DNA of 64,000 nt from the NCBI RefSeq assembly GCF_004379255.2, contig NC_056034.1, positions 5,830,501-5,894,500 of the forward strand, written 5' to 3'. Each line of letters starts with the position of its first letter. Position 1 is the first letter of the stretch. The notes beneath the pieces are model-generated. The model was not told where the DNA came from and did not search any database. It saw nothing but the letters and a program-made list of their open reading frames with translations. The translations under genes were made by a program, and so were the position numbers. Shown here piece after piece: positions 43,410-55,830 of this stretch. This DNA comes from Salvia splendens (Eukaryota > Streptophyta > Magnoliopsida > Lamiales > Lamiaceae).

Positions 43410-44359
43410 ATGGCGGAAAGTAAGCTAGATCTTCCAGAGGATCTCATCGGTTCAAGGCCGTCCGATCAATCGTGGATTTCGAAAGGTAATCTGCGGTTAT
43501 TTTGAATTCTTATTGATTATTGCCTGTATTGATTTACTTTATTTGTTTGGACATGACTGTATTATGCGGCAACCCCTACTTTGTTATATCGATCCGTTTT
43601 TACAATGTAGCTTCCAATCTATATCCTAGGGTTTCAAATCAGATTCTTCACTTCTGTTTAGGTATCAACTTATCGAGTGAGTTCTGAAGATTGATTGGTT
43701 CTGTTGGAATTGAGTTTAGTTTAGTCCATGTTGTGGTTGCTTTTAAAAAAAAATATTTTTTTAATTCTGAACTCCGATTGATGTGGATAGATTTCATTGC
43801 AATTTCTCTTTGGACTGTGGTTTCGAGTCCTTTTTCTCACTCCCTTCATGTATTAAATGGATGCGTAAGGTTTTAGCTTCTCAGATATGCACCTTTTTTC
43901 ATGCTTAATTTCCCCCCTATGTAACTGATATTATGGTATTATTTTTGGGCACTGAAGCCTCCACTGGAAATGATGAGGACAAAGGGTTGGTGGGATTACT
44001 GGATGAGTCGAAGGGTAACAATTGTTTTCCTTGCTAATTTATTCTATCTGGCGCCTTCTGCTTCAATTTTTTTATCTTCTGCATCCTTAAAACTTATTGC
44101 CTTTACTCTATGTGTTTTCTGCAGACCAAGCAGCTTCTGAGAGCATTCCGCTGTCTCCACAGTGGTTGTATGCAAAGCCAAATGAACTAAAAATGGTATA
44201 TCTACTACACTATACCTGCACGCCAGCCTGATAGCATTTGTCACTTAGATTTCTGAAGTTAACTCATTGATGAACTGTGTTAGAGGATTTAGTTGAATGG
44301 TTCATAACTTTTCCTAGTTTTCAGCCTTGATTCATGACTAAATCAATAGATACATTATA

Positions 44360-44396
<37 letters not shown>

Positions 44397-47300
44397 TTGT
44401 TTGATAAGCTGGATATATATGATTTCACATAATATTCCATCTCTTGATTGTTGAAGGCATTCATGCACTGTATCAATGCTAATGGCTTAGGACTTTGGAG
44501 TGACAACCACACACTGATACTCAACATCCTTCAATAATTTTATGTGCATATATATGTAAATCTTGCCATTTGTCTTTTTTGATACCTTTCTTAATGCTTC
44601 TGTCTAGTTATTTGTATATTCTTGGTCTGGTCTTCTATTGAGATACTGTTAATTTTTTAACATACACTATGGCTTTGCAAAGTCTGCAAAAAGAAAAGAC
44701 AACTTAAGTTACTGGTTTCGATCGTGAAGAACTTTACACTGGCTTCTTAGCTACATTTGTAGTTTTTCTGTTGCATTCAAATAATCACATATTTCTTCTC
44801 AGCAGGAAGCCCGTGGCCCAAGTTCTCTGTCTCTTGGCAGCTCTGCTGATTTGAACCAAAAAGAGGTTTGGCGCTCAGATACTCCTGAGGACAAAAAAGA
44901 TTGGAGAAGGATTGCTCCTGAACCCGACAGTGGTCGCCGCTGGCGCGAAGAAGAAAGGGAAACTGGACTGCTTGGGGTTGGGCGAAGGGAGCGCAGGAAG
45001 ATAGATAGAAGGGCTGACATTGCTCCGGGAAGAGAACCTACTGATAACAGATCTTTGCCTGCAACTGACAGGTGGCATGATGCTAATAATCGCAGTGCTG
45101 GCCATGAAACAAGGCGTGATAGCAAATGGTCTTTGAGGTGGGGTCCTGATGACAAAGAAAAGGATTCTCGAGTGGAGAAAAGGATAGATATGGATAAATT
45201 AGAGTCCCAGAATGAAAATCAATCATTTGTCTCAAATAGTCGTTCTGGTCCTGAGCGTGAAACAGATTCTCGTGATAAGTGGAGACCTCGGCACAGGATG
45301 GAGGGGAATCCTGCTGGATCTGGTCAACGGTCTGCGCCTGGATTTGGACCTGAAAGGGGAAGAGTTGATGGTTCAAATGTGGGCTTTACTGTAGGGCGCG
45401 GTAGATCCTCTGCTTCCACTGGAAGACCATCGCCTGCTTCTCCAATTGGTGCTGCTCAGTATGACAAAAATGGAAAATTTGTATACCCTAGAGGCAAACT
45501 ACTTGACATATATCGTAGGCAAAACCTGGAGACATCTCTTGCCCTTGTGCCGGACAATTTTGAGGAAGTACCCCCAATATCTCAACCAGAGGCTGTGGAA
45601 CCTTTAGCTTTTGTTGCTCCGGATGCTGAGGAGGAGGTGAGGCATACAATTCCTGATATATTTCTTCATAAGTTTTCTACTGTAACTGAAATGGTTGATA
45701 CTCTTAGACTGGATGTCTACAGAAATTTGACGAACTATTCTTTTTGTTACAGGCTATATTGAGTGACATATGGAAGGGTAAAATAACTAGCAGTGGAGCC
45801 TCATACAGCGCATTTAAGAAAGGCAGCTCTGGTGATATCGTTTCAGGTATTTTAAACATAATCGATGTGCATTCCCTTTTACTATACCTTTTTCACATCC
45901 ACTTATTTATTTTGGTCATATCACTAATATTTCTAACCTTGTGAGTTTAGTTATCTATTTCTTTTGGTTATATTACTAATATTTCTTCCTGTTTCTTATA
46001 GAAGTGGCAGACATTGAATTCTCCAATGGAAGACAGGCTTCCTTCTCTGCTGATGTCACTGAAGATGTACCAGATAACTTTGAGAAAAAATCATCTGACA
46101 TTCATGAAGCTAGTGCTGACAGCATATTCTTCAGCTCTTCATTGAAAGCAGGTCTGTCAAATGATGAGAACTAGACTGCAGTTTGAATATTATATGAAAG
46201 AATCTCCAGTTTTTACTCAGTTAATATTTTTTTAACCTTTATACAGCGAAAACTGCAGATCATGAAAAACAATATATTTTTTCAGAGACTATGAATGGGA
46301 AAAAGCTGGATATTGGCCACGTGCAAGCTCAAAATAGTGCTCAATTTGGTGAATTGCAGCTAAAGGTTGCAGGTCAGGCTGTCAACCAGCATCCTTTGTT
46401 TGACATTATCCAATCTGCCTCACCGTTTGATGTAAACGATAAACTCCGTGAATCAAACTCCCTTTTGCATGTTCAAACACCAGAGCAGTTCTGGGAGGGC
46501 GGGCCGCACCAGACTGGTAGCAGGCCCAATGAGTATCAGCTTGATAGAGGAATCCCTCCAGAGGAATTGAGTTTGTATTACCGGGATCCGCAAGGGGAAA
46601 TACAGGGACCTTTTCTTGGGGTGGACATAATTTCATGGTATGAGCAAGGGTTTTTTGGGGCTGATTTACCTGTTCGTTTTGAAGATGCACCTGATGAATT
46701 GCCCTTCCTGGAATTGGGAGATGTTATGCCTCATTTAAAATTTGGACATGAGTATGGTAGTGGAACTGAATTGGGCTCCAATTTAGAAAAGTCAGCTGTA
46801 ATGGAGGGTGCATCTGAAACATATGTACAATCTGGTGTTCCAGTTCCTGAATCTATTTCTTCCACTGTATTGGATGCATCCAGCTGGCAGTTACATGATG
46901 GACCGTCAAATGTACATGAGAGTCATCGTCATCTGTCACAACACATGTACTCTCAGGGCAAAGATTTCAGTGATTTTTGTGCCCAAGATGAAGGTGGCTT
47001 CATTGATACTGTTTCTTATTAGTCTTTCTTAACCAACTAAATTGAATATAGTTCTAATTCTTTTATCCGTGTTTTCAAACAGAAATTGTGTTTCCTGGGA
47101 GACCTGGTAGTGGTGGTGGTGCTATAGGGAAGATATCAAGAGGATATGGTGAATCCATGACAAATAGTGGGAACCAGTCTTATCTTCTTAATGAAATGAC
47201 AGGCTCTGGTGTGTCAAATCAGAATGACAATAAGATGAATCAGTTTAGTTTGTTATGGTCTGAACTTGAAAGTACACAGACAAGGAGTGAACAAGCACCT

Positions 47301-50300
47301 CCGTTCAGTGGAGGTGTGCAGGAGAAACTTGCAAGTGCAGGACCTGGTAGACTTTCTCCTTTCAGTAGCATAGTTAATCATGCCCCAGAAGCATGGAATG
47401 ATGCTCATGGCAGCAGCTCACAGTCTAATTTCAACTTGTATCAAGATGTCATGGATGGTCTCCATTCTTCTAGAACGGAGAAAGAATTTAATCAGTTTGA
47501 TTTAGCAGAGAAGCTATTGCCACAGCATCTTCAGCCACATGGCGTGATGCCTTCACATAATACGCACATGAATGATTTAATGCTAGAAGGGGGCCCAGCT
47601 TCTAAGTTGATGCACCAAAAACAGATTGCTAATCAAATGGGTCATGATTTGGAACACATATTGGCCCTTCAGCAGCAGCAGAGGCAGCTCCAACTTCAAC
47701 AACAGCAGCAGATGCAGCAACAGGAGCACTACCATCAACAGCAAATGTTGTTGAAAGAGCAACAGCAGTCTCAAGCCAGACAGGCTCTTCTTGAACAGTT
47801 GCTGCAGAGTCAAATGCGTGAGTCAGGTCGTGGGCAGCCACGTATTGATTCTCTTCGACCCAATGCTGCTCTTGAACAGGCTTTGATGAAGCAGCAGATT
47901 CTTAATGATCGGCAACGCTCCCAATTTCCTTCAAGGCATTCAGATCCATCCCTTGAGCAGCTTATTCAAGCAAAATTTGGTCAAGTGTCTCATCAAGGGA
48001 ATCAAAATGATTTAATGGAGCTTTTGTTACTCGGAAGGCATGGGCAGATTCACCCCCTGGATCAACATATCATTCAGCAAGATCAGCTTCATGGGAGGCA
48101 GTTGCCTTTGGGGCTAAGGCAGCGATTGGAAATGGAGGAAAGGACAATCAACCCTGGATGGTCGCTTGATGAAGCTAGTCAGTTCCACAGAATTCCTGCT
48201 GCCTCTAATAGAGCTATCACTGCTGGGTTTGGCCCATTGGACTTTTTTTCCCAACAAATTTCTCCTCCCGAGGAGCATCTCAACCTTCTTGACAGGAACC
48301 TCTCCGTACAGGAGCGACTCCAACATGGTCTTTATGAACCTGGAATGTTGCCTTTTGAGCGGTCAATGTCATTGCCTCTAGGTCCTGCTGGGGTAAATCG
48401 TGATATTGTGAATTCATTGGCTCGTGCCCAAGGCCAAGAAATGCAGGAACAGATTTTACGGATGCAGTCTAATGGTCAAGATGGAGGATTCTCATCTGGC
48501 ATGTTTTCTCATCATACAAACCACCCATTGCATCCCAATCAATGTCATGATTCACGAATGGATGCAACCGAGGGCCATTGGTCTGAGAATAATGGTCAGT
48601 TACCAAATGATTGGATAGAGTCGAGAGTTCAACAACACCTTCATAATGAAAGACAGAGGAGAGAATTAGATGCCAAGAGAAATGCTGATGACCCTAGTTT
48701 GTGGATGTCAGCTGGAACAAATGATGACAGTTCAAAGCGATTGCTTATGGAGCTACTACAGCAGAAAACTGGTCAAACATCAAGTGAACACGTTGATATG
48801 ATTAATGGATTACCAAATGAGCGAAAGCCACCTTCAGATCATCATTCTGGGAGCATGCCAAACCAGTCATTCGTCGCTATTTCAGAACAAGAATCTGGTA
48901 TTGGTAACTCATTCCCTATTGGTTCTTATGGTTCTGATTCAGGCGTGCCACCCCAGAGTCGACCATCGGAAGGGATAAGCAATGTCCTGGAAATTAATGG
49001 ATTACCTTATAGATCTAAAGGTGGAGGAATGGTTGCTGCTGCCATTGATGAGAACTCTCAGGTAAGCAGTGAAAATTTTAGTTAAAACATTGTGGCAGTT
49101 ATATTAGCATTTTCCAATGTAGAAAGAACAAAAGTGCTCATTAATTAAGGCAATGTTCAGGGAATAATTTCCGATGTTCAAGAAGGCATAAGTGAGCAGG
49201 CTGGTTTGACATCTGCTGACAGAGTGGAAATGCCAGTCAATTTCCTAAGCAGAAATAAATCACTTGGCTCTGCTGGTAATGTTAGAAGTTATTTTAGTTT
49301 TCTGTGTATAGTTTATGTTTCCAACCTCATAACCTTCCATTCAAAAAACTTGATATGGATAAAATGGTCAGGTTTTCAGAACATCAAGATTGGATCAGAT
49401 GATTCGGTTTCAGAGGATGCTGCTAAGGATAGGTAAGATTGGCTGCTTGCTTTTTTGGGCTGCATTCATAAAGGTTATATTGGTTAATTGGCTTTGCTGC
49501 TTTATAGAAATATGCTAGCCTTTCATTTGTTACTCATATTTTAGCTACTATATGTGAGTCAAAAGATTTTATGATGTATGGAAATGTTGCGGAAGCCGGA
49601 AGGCTCAAGTGAAGCTGGAGGGATAGGTTAAAGAATATTCTAATCATATTATAGAAGAGGTGTGATTTGAGGTATAGTTGAGTTTAGAGTTGCTTGGTGG
49701 GCCTGTAATCATAATTCTTTGAGGCATTTTGGGATAGATGTTGCTAGGGATTAAAGTTGCATTTTTAGTTAGGTTGAAAGGTGATTCGGGGATTTTTTAT
49801 TCCATTGTGGTAATATCCTTTTGAATTTCCAATGAAGTTAGGAGTAATTTGTTTAAAAGAGCTGAAGGGTTAGGCTAGAAAATCGTCTCCATTGAAGTGG
49901 ATATTTGCAATTGCATTGATGCTCTCTGGAAATATAACTTCTATTTTATCATTCATATACTTGTATAAAGTAGCCAAGTTTTATATGATATGTAAGTATG
50001 GTTTATGTTGGGTTGACAGGCGAAATAGAATTAAGTGATCTCAACTTTATGTAGCTTTTCTTTTCCGGAGATGAGTACTATATCTTGCTTAATGTACATA
50101 AGCTTTTAAGTCTTACTGTATTGCTAGAAAATATACGTGCCTATATTTTATGCTATGACTTGCCTGACTTTGCTGCAGGAAACTTTTTAGATCTTCCTTT
50201 CTCACGTGTGTAGTTGTGACTAGGTTGCGATCATCCAGTTCTAAAGGACCAGAGAATGTATTGCTGAGGCGTCCACCTGTATCACGAGCTGTATCTTCTC

Positions 50301-51061
50301 AGGAATCACTGTCAGACCTGAATGTTGACACAGTTAGAGGGAAAAGTCTCTCAAGTACTCTAACTTTGGATGGTAAGATTAAGAGCAACTTTATAGAATT
50401 TTTGTGCAAACATTGAGGTGGCTATTTGTGTGATAGTTTAGATAACAATAATGATGGCTAAATCACCACATGCTTTGATTGATAGAAGGATTTAGAGCTT
50501 GGTTATCATGTATGCTATCAACTATGCAATCACATGTATTATCAGTCTAATCTATCACTAAAAATGGACGCCCTTTGATGGAACTAATCTCTATGATCTC
50601 ATCAATTATTGCATCAACTGGTACCTGACTTTTCTGTTCTGCATTTCCCCTTGTTCCTGTTATTGGCCATGAGGAGCATGAATGTGAGTGTTATGGGCCG
50701 CCTACTTACTAGTTTCCTTGTCTACTTGGTTGCAGGAGTGAGACGGGAGGCAGGACCTACTACTGTAGGAAATGTAGAGGCGGTTAGCAGAGGAGATGTA
50801 CAGTTCCGACGAACATCATCCTGTAATGATGCTGATGTATTGGAAACATCATTCAGTGATATGCTTAAAAGCAGTGCTAAGAAGCCAACACCTCATGAAA
50901 CTCATGCTTCTGCAGCAACTCCAGAGCCCCTAGATGGGGCGTCGGGGGCTCGGAACAAAAAGAAGGGTAAGAAAGGTAGACAGATTGATCCTGCACTCCT
51001 TGGTTTCAAAGTCACTAGTAATCGGATCATGATGGGTGAAATTCAGCGGGTAGAAGATTAA
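43410..51061 (+). CDS. GYF-domain protein, EXA1/PSIG1-like, 12 coding exons, ~1551 aa
   Basis: Exons: 43410-43485, 43958-44014, 44125-44195, 44806-45636, 45753-45846, 46002-46151, 46247-46993, 47083-49061, 49161-49275, 49372-49432, 50224-50372, 50736-51061. All introns are GT-AG and phases join to 4656 nt. The N-terminus has [12 protein letters not shown]. Near residue 295 YPRGKLL fits the eIF4E-binding pattern YxxxxLL. The GYF domain lies at about residues 532-590 ([30 protein letters not shown]) and should bind proline-rich partners. Exon 8 encodes a Gln-rich coiled stretch, and the C-terminus [20 protein letters not shown] is conserved in the family. Arabidopsis EXA1 (At5g42950) is a translational repressor, immunity regulator and potexvirus host factor; these roles are carried over by homology. 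Exon 4 and exon 11 acceptors are ambiguous (44803 versus 44806; 50179 versus 50224). Confidence 0.93.
44355..44396. repeat. (AT)n microsatellite in intron 3 of the GYF gene
   Basis: A nearly uninterrupted AT dinucleotide tract, with one AC, between exons 3 and 4. It is likely length-variable. Confidence 0.9.
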
Positions 51062-51807
51062 ATAGAAAATGTGTTGTAATGATCTTGTTCACAATCATTG
51101 TACATGATTAGGGTTTGTATAGAGTTTTTATAGAGGTTAATTCTTTATTTTATTTCGGCGGCCTCTTGTAGGTTTGTGTGAAGCTCTTTGCCCTTTTGAG
51201 GCCAATTGGAATAGTCGATGATTACACATTTTTCATAATAATGGCAATAATCCATGGATGTATAAAACATTAACAAATGCAGTTTTGTCACCTTATATTC
51301 AAATTAGTACTTTTAGCTTACATGTTAATGCATGAATAACATTAATAAGCTAGTAATAAACATATCAAAACATTTCGTTTATAAAAATACAGATAAGTAT
51401 ATTGTATTTTATTCTAATAAACCTTTCATTGACAGATAAAAGTAGGAGTATCTACTACTACTCCATGTATAAAAAGACAATACGATTCCTGGATTGAATA
51501 CTTAATGTAGGGACAAGAAATTAAAATGTTAAGGAATTTGAGAGTGGGTTGGGAACTTGTGGTGCCGCGACGTGGATAGGGCGGAGCACGATTGTGGTGG
51601 CCGGCACCGGGTGGGGGACGGAGGGACGCCGAGGGTGTGGAGGGGTGATGGGCGCCCGTGCGGCGTTGCGTGCGCGGCACGGGTTGTGAGTGCCTAGGAT
51701 GCGCAGTACCTTTTTTTTTCTTTTAATTCCAATAATTTGTTATAAATATATCTCTTATCACCATTTTTCTTTTATACAACTCCAAACTCTAAATTAATTC
51801 CTCTTCA
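51062..51807. other. GYF 3' UTR and Harbinger-derived GC-rich sequence
   Basis: The first ~200 bp are the GYF 3' UTR. From about 51530 a GC-rich stretch with GGCACCGGGTGGGGGACGG and then TATAAATATA (about 51744) resembles the promoter side of an ORF1-carrying Harbinger element, but I could not find a clean terminal repeat. Confidence 0.5.
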
Positions 51808-52105
51808 ATGGATTTCTTCAACCACGATGAGAGGAGATGGACGAGTTCGTGAGCATGCAAAAATTGCAAATGTCGGCCAACCCAGTTGCTCCTTGCTCCT
51901 TGCTCCTAGTCCAGCTACATGTTCTAACACCGGTGAGCAGAACGATTTGTCGCCAGGTGATTATGACATCAGCGAGATGGAGACCACTGACCCTCAGAAG
52001 GGCAAGGACAAGAAGGCGGTGACTGATGGCACTAGGTCTCGAATGTATTGTATCGAGGAGACGTTGTTCTTGGCGATGGTCGATATCGATATCTCCGAGA
52101 ACTAA
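51808..52105 (+). pseudogene. Harbinger ORF1 N-terminal fragment, truncated by Copia
   Basis: It begins MDFFNHDERRW at 51808, hits a TGA in frame, and continues in another frame with DPQKGKDKKAVTDGTRSRMY and CIEETLFLAMVDIDISEN, which resembles the Trp/Glu-rich start of the SANT-like core (EEC-ALAKAW-) of H4/H7. It stops just where Copia-type sequence begins (about 52130). It is a fragment only. Confidence 0.5.
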
Positions 52106-52129
52106 AAATGGCAGCGTCATATGCATCTC

Positions 52130-55100
52130 TGGTATGGCAGTGGAGAATTTACATCTGTTGAAGGAACATGAACTGTTAGAATTTCATCGGCCCTGACATT
52201 ATCCAATTGTTTATATGTTCCTTCTATGTCACATAAACTGTTATCAATCAGCCATATGACGAAAGAATTAAATTGTACTCTGCTGATGCAACCAAACTTC
52301 TGTCTTTTGTAGGATATCAGGACAGGGGAAATTATTGGACGTGGCACTGAACGGGACGGGCTGTATTATGTAGAAGAAATAGCACAACAAGGAACCGTTT
52401 TGCTGACTCATGGGTCTACTGATAGAGAAGCTTGGCTCTGGCATAGACGTTTGGGACATCGTTCCACGGGTTATCTAAAAATCCTCTTTCCTAAATTTAG
52501 TCAAGATATGTATTGCGAAACCTGTGTGTTAGCCAAGAGCCATAGACAGTCTTATAAATCAAATAATACACGTGTTGATTCATGTTTTTCACCGGTCCAT
52601 TCTGATGTGTTGGGCCCATCTCCAACTGTGGGGGGACAAGGGTTAGAATACTTTCTTCTATTTATAGATGATTGTACTCGTATGACCTGGGTCTACTTTA
52701 TGAAACACAAAAATGAGATTTTTGAACATTTTAGTCACTTTCACACACTAGTTCAAACCCAATTTCAGAAAAACATAAAGATCCTTCGTTCCGACAATGG
52801 GGGAGGGGAATTTGTCAACTCAAAAATGAAAACTTTCTATCACGATAAAGGTCTTGTCCATCAAACTACATGCCCATACACACAGGAACAAAATGAGACA
52901 TCAGAAAGGAAGAACCGTACTCTCCTAGAAATGGCTCGAGCCATGCTTATTGAATCTAACACCCCTAGACACTTCTGGCCCGAAGCTATCGCCGCGTCTG
53001 TCTATTTGTCAAACCGCTTACCCTCTAGGACCCTTGACCTTCAAACACCCCTGGAAGTCCTCTCGACACTAGCCCACATACCATTACCGTTGACTCTACT
53101 GCCTCGAGTATTCGGATGCTCAGTTTTTGTCCATATCCCGAAACATGAGCGAACCAAACTCTCTCCATGTGCTACAAAGTGTGTCTTCGTGGGTTATGGG
53201 AACTCACAAAAGGGATATAGGTGCTTTGACCCAAAGACCAATCGCATGTTCACTACCATGAACTGCGACTTCCTTGAAACAGAATATTTCTTCAATCACC
53301 TTAGTGGTCAGGGGGAGAGTTATAGTGACCCACTAAGCCGGTTACCAGCCACATGCCCTCCAGCAGGCCTCCCAATGCACGGCCCGCCTGAACAAGAGTT
53401 TGAAGAAATACAGCCCGCACCAAACAGTGACACCATCCAAGAAGATCCCCTACTGGTATCTGCTGTAAGTGCTCCTGATATGCCTCCTGATAGCCTTATT
53501 GATCTGCCTATATTGGGTGAGACTGACTTTGAGACAGATATTGAGCCCGATTCGGACTCGCATAATGAATCAGAAGTTTGTGAGCTATTGGAAGAACAGA
53601 TTAATGAGGGACTTGGAGGATATAAACTACCACCAAGACCTAATAGAGTGGTCCCACCAAAGAGATATAGTCCTGAGATCATCGTTAGAAAAGCCAAGTA
53701 CTCCGTTGTGAACCTGGCCAAAGGTCACCTCTCAGAAATGGCGCACGCATTTGAGGCCGCCTTATATGAAGAAGAGAAAATCCCTTGTACTGTGGAAGAA
53801 GCTCTGAAACACAAACACTGACGAGAGGCAATGTTGAAAGAAATGAGAGCCTTAGAAAGAAACGGTACATGGGAGAAATGCAAAATACCAGACGGAAAAA
53901 GGGCAGTTGGATGCAAGTGGGTGTTCACCATCAAACGAAGGCCAGATGGATCTATAGAGAGGTACAAAGCACGACTAGTTGCCAAAGTCTACACACAGAC
54001 TTACGGAGTTGATTACGATGAGACTTTCTCATCCGTAGCGAAAATTAACACAATTCGAGTATTACTCTCAGTTGCTACAAACAGGAACTGGCAACTTCAC
54101 CAATTTGACGTAACAAACACATTTCTGCATGGGGAACTAAAAAGAGAAGTATACATGGAAGCACCCCCTGGATTCTCCAAGGGATTTGAAAAAGGAGAAG
54201 GGTGTCGGTTGAAGAAGACTCTCTATGGACTCAAACAGTCACCGAGGGTTTGGTTTGGGAGGTTCAAAGAAGCCATGACCAAGTATGGATTCCGGCAGAG
54301 TAACTCAGATCATACGCTGTTCTTGAAAAAGAGAGACGAAAAAATCACATGTATAATCATCTATGTAGATGATATGATCATCACTGGAGACGATACAGAA
54401 GAAATAGAGAGGCTAAAAGAGAGCTTATTCCAGGAGTTCGAGATGAAAGACTTGGGGAACCTTAAGTATTTCTTGGGAATAGAAGTGTTACGCTCTGAAG
54501 GAGGAATCTTCTTGAGACAGAAGAAGTATACCTTGGACATTCTGGCAGAGACGGGTTTAATTAATTGCAAACCCACCGATACACCAATCCTAGTGAACCA
54601 CGGGCTGCAGATCTCTGATGGAGCTGAGTTAGAAGATCAAGGCAAGTACCAACGCCTAGTGGGGAAACTCATTTATCTTTCTCACACTAGACCAGACATT
54701 GCTTATGCAGTAGGAATAGTAAGTCAATTCATGCATCGACCACAAAAAGATCACTATGAAGCTGCATTGAGGATCGTGCGGTATCTCAAAGAAACGGCCG
54801 GACATGGGATAATGTTCAGAAAGAATGAACAATGAGGAATTTATGGGTTCACCGATGCTGATTGGGCAAGTAATCCAGTCGATCGAAAATCAACAGCCGG
54901 ATACTTCACATTTGTCGAAGGCAATCTGGTAACATGGAGGAGTAAGAAACAAAATGTGGTGGCATTATCAAGTGCTGAAGCTGAATTCCGAGGGATAAGA
55001 AGTGGATTAATGGAAATCTTATGGCTTAGAAGGTTGATGGATGAAATCGGGATCACACAAGACAAGATTCAACTATACTGTGACAACAAGGCAACAATCT

Positions 55101-55327
55101 GTATATCCGAGAATCCGGTCCAACATGATAGAACAAAACATGTTGAAGTCGACAGATACTTCATTAAGGAGAAGTTGGAAAATGGAGTGGTGGAGCTACC
55201 GTTTGTCCGTTCCGAAGATCAATTAGCCGATATCCTCACCAAAGCAGTCAACTCAAGAAGTCTCATGAACGTACTTAGCAAGTTGAGCTTTGGAGATCCC
55301 ACCACTCAACTTGAGGGGGAATGTTAA
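52130..55327 (+). pseudogene. Copia pol polyprotein, 5' truncated, four in-frame stops
   Basis: One reading frame runs the whole length, without frameshift, but with TGA 52169-52171, TAG 52310-52312, TGA 53819-53821 and TGA 54833-54835. In order: late protease region (CLYVPSMSHKLLSIS), zinc-binding GAG-pre-integrase (WLWHRRLGH, YCETCVLAKS), integrase DDE (HSDVLGP, LRSDNGGGEFVNS, ETSERKNRTLLEMA), reverse transcriptase (KWVFTIKRRPDGSIERYKAR, FDVTNTFLHG, YVDDMIITGDD), and RNase H (GFTDADWAS, SSAEAEF, LYCDNKAT, RTKHVEVDRYF). The TGA at 53819 is where relatives usually have tryptophan. Coding relics this clean suggest a moderately young insertion; the copy is dead. Confidence 0.9.
55312..55321 (+). 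other. Copia polypurine tract
   Basis: The tract GAGGGGGAA lies directly before the TG that begins the 3' LTR; it is the expected primer for plus-strand DNA synthesis. Confidence 0.75.
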
Positions 55328-55541
55328 AAAAGGAAAAGATACCAAAGAATAACTCCAATTATGTTCCACAATTATACTCCAAGAATAGAATAACAAGATT
55401 GATATTTGATTGATTATACCATAATTACACATGTATCAACCCTATATAAAGGGATAGTCTCTGCAGTAATGAAATATCATCAAAGTATCAATTTCACAAT
55501 TCCTCTCATTGTTCTTCTATCCCTAAATTATGCCTAATACA
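55322..55541 (+). repeat. Copia 3' LTR (about 220 bp)
   Basis: It starts TGTTAAAAAAGGAAAAGAT just after the polypurine tract and ends near GCCTAATACA. It holds a TATA box, TATATAAA at 55443-55450. The right limit is inferred from TG...CA and could be off by some bases, because there is no 5' LTR to compare. Confidence 0.7.
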
Positions 55542-55830
55542 CCATTTAAGATTTTCTTAGTGTTTGAATTTGGTTATTGAGGCATTTTTCCAGAGAAGTT
55601 CGGGTTTACCTCTACTTCAATATTGTGCTACATTTATTGCACACATACATATTACTTTCTTACTAGTAATCAGGTCAAGTAATGAAACTATAATGCTTTC
55701 TAAGTTCTTTTTGACCCTACATACAAGCAATAGGCAACAACCTCCAATCCTTTATGCTGATCACATTCGTTGTCTTATCCCATATGACATTTTGTCATAG
55801 CTATTAAGGTTTCATTCTTCATTCATGAAG

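Larger units (their letters stand above)
52130..55541 (+). mobile_element. Ty1/Copia retrotransposon, 5' truncated
   Basis: It contains the end of the protease region, GAG-pre-integrase, integrase, reverse transcriptase, RNase H, a polypurine tract and one 3' LTR. The 5' LTR, primer-binding site, gag and the protease active site are missing. The left limit lies in the fused region with the Harbinger ORF1 fragment. No target duplication can be identified, because the 5' end is gone. Confidence 0.88.

Noticed and set aside
54361..55065. Minus-strand open frames within the Copia pol
   Set aside because: They are shadows of the plus-strand reverse transcriptase and RNase H frame.
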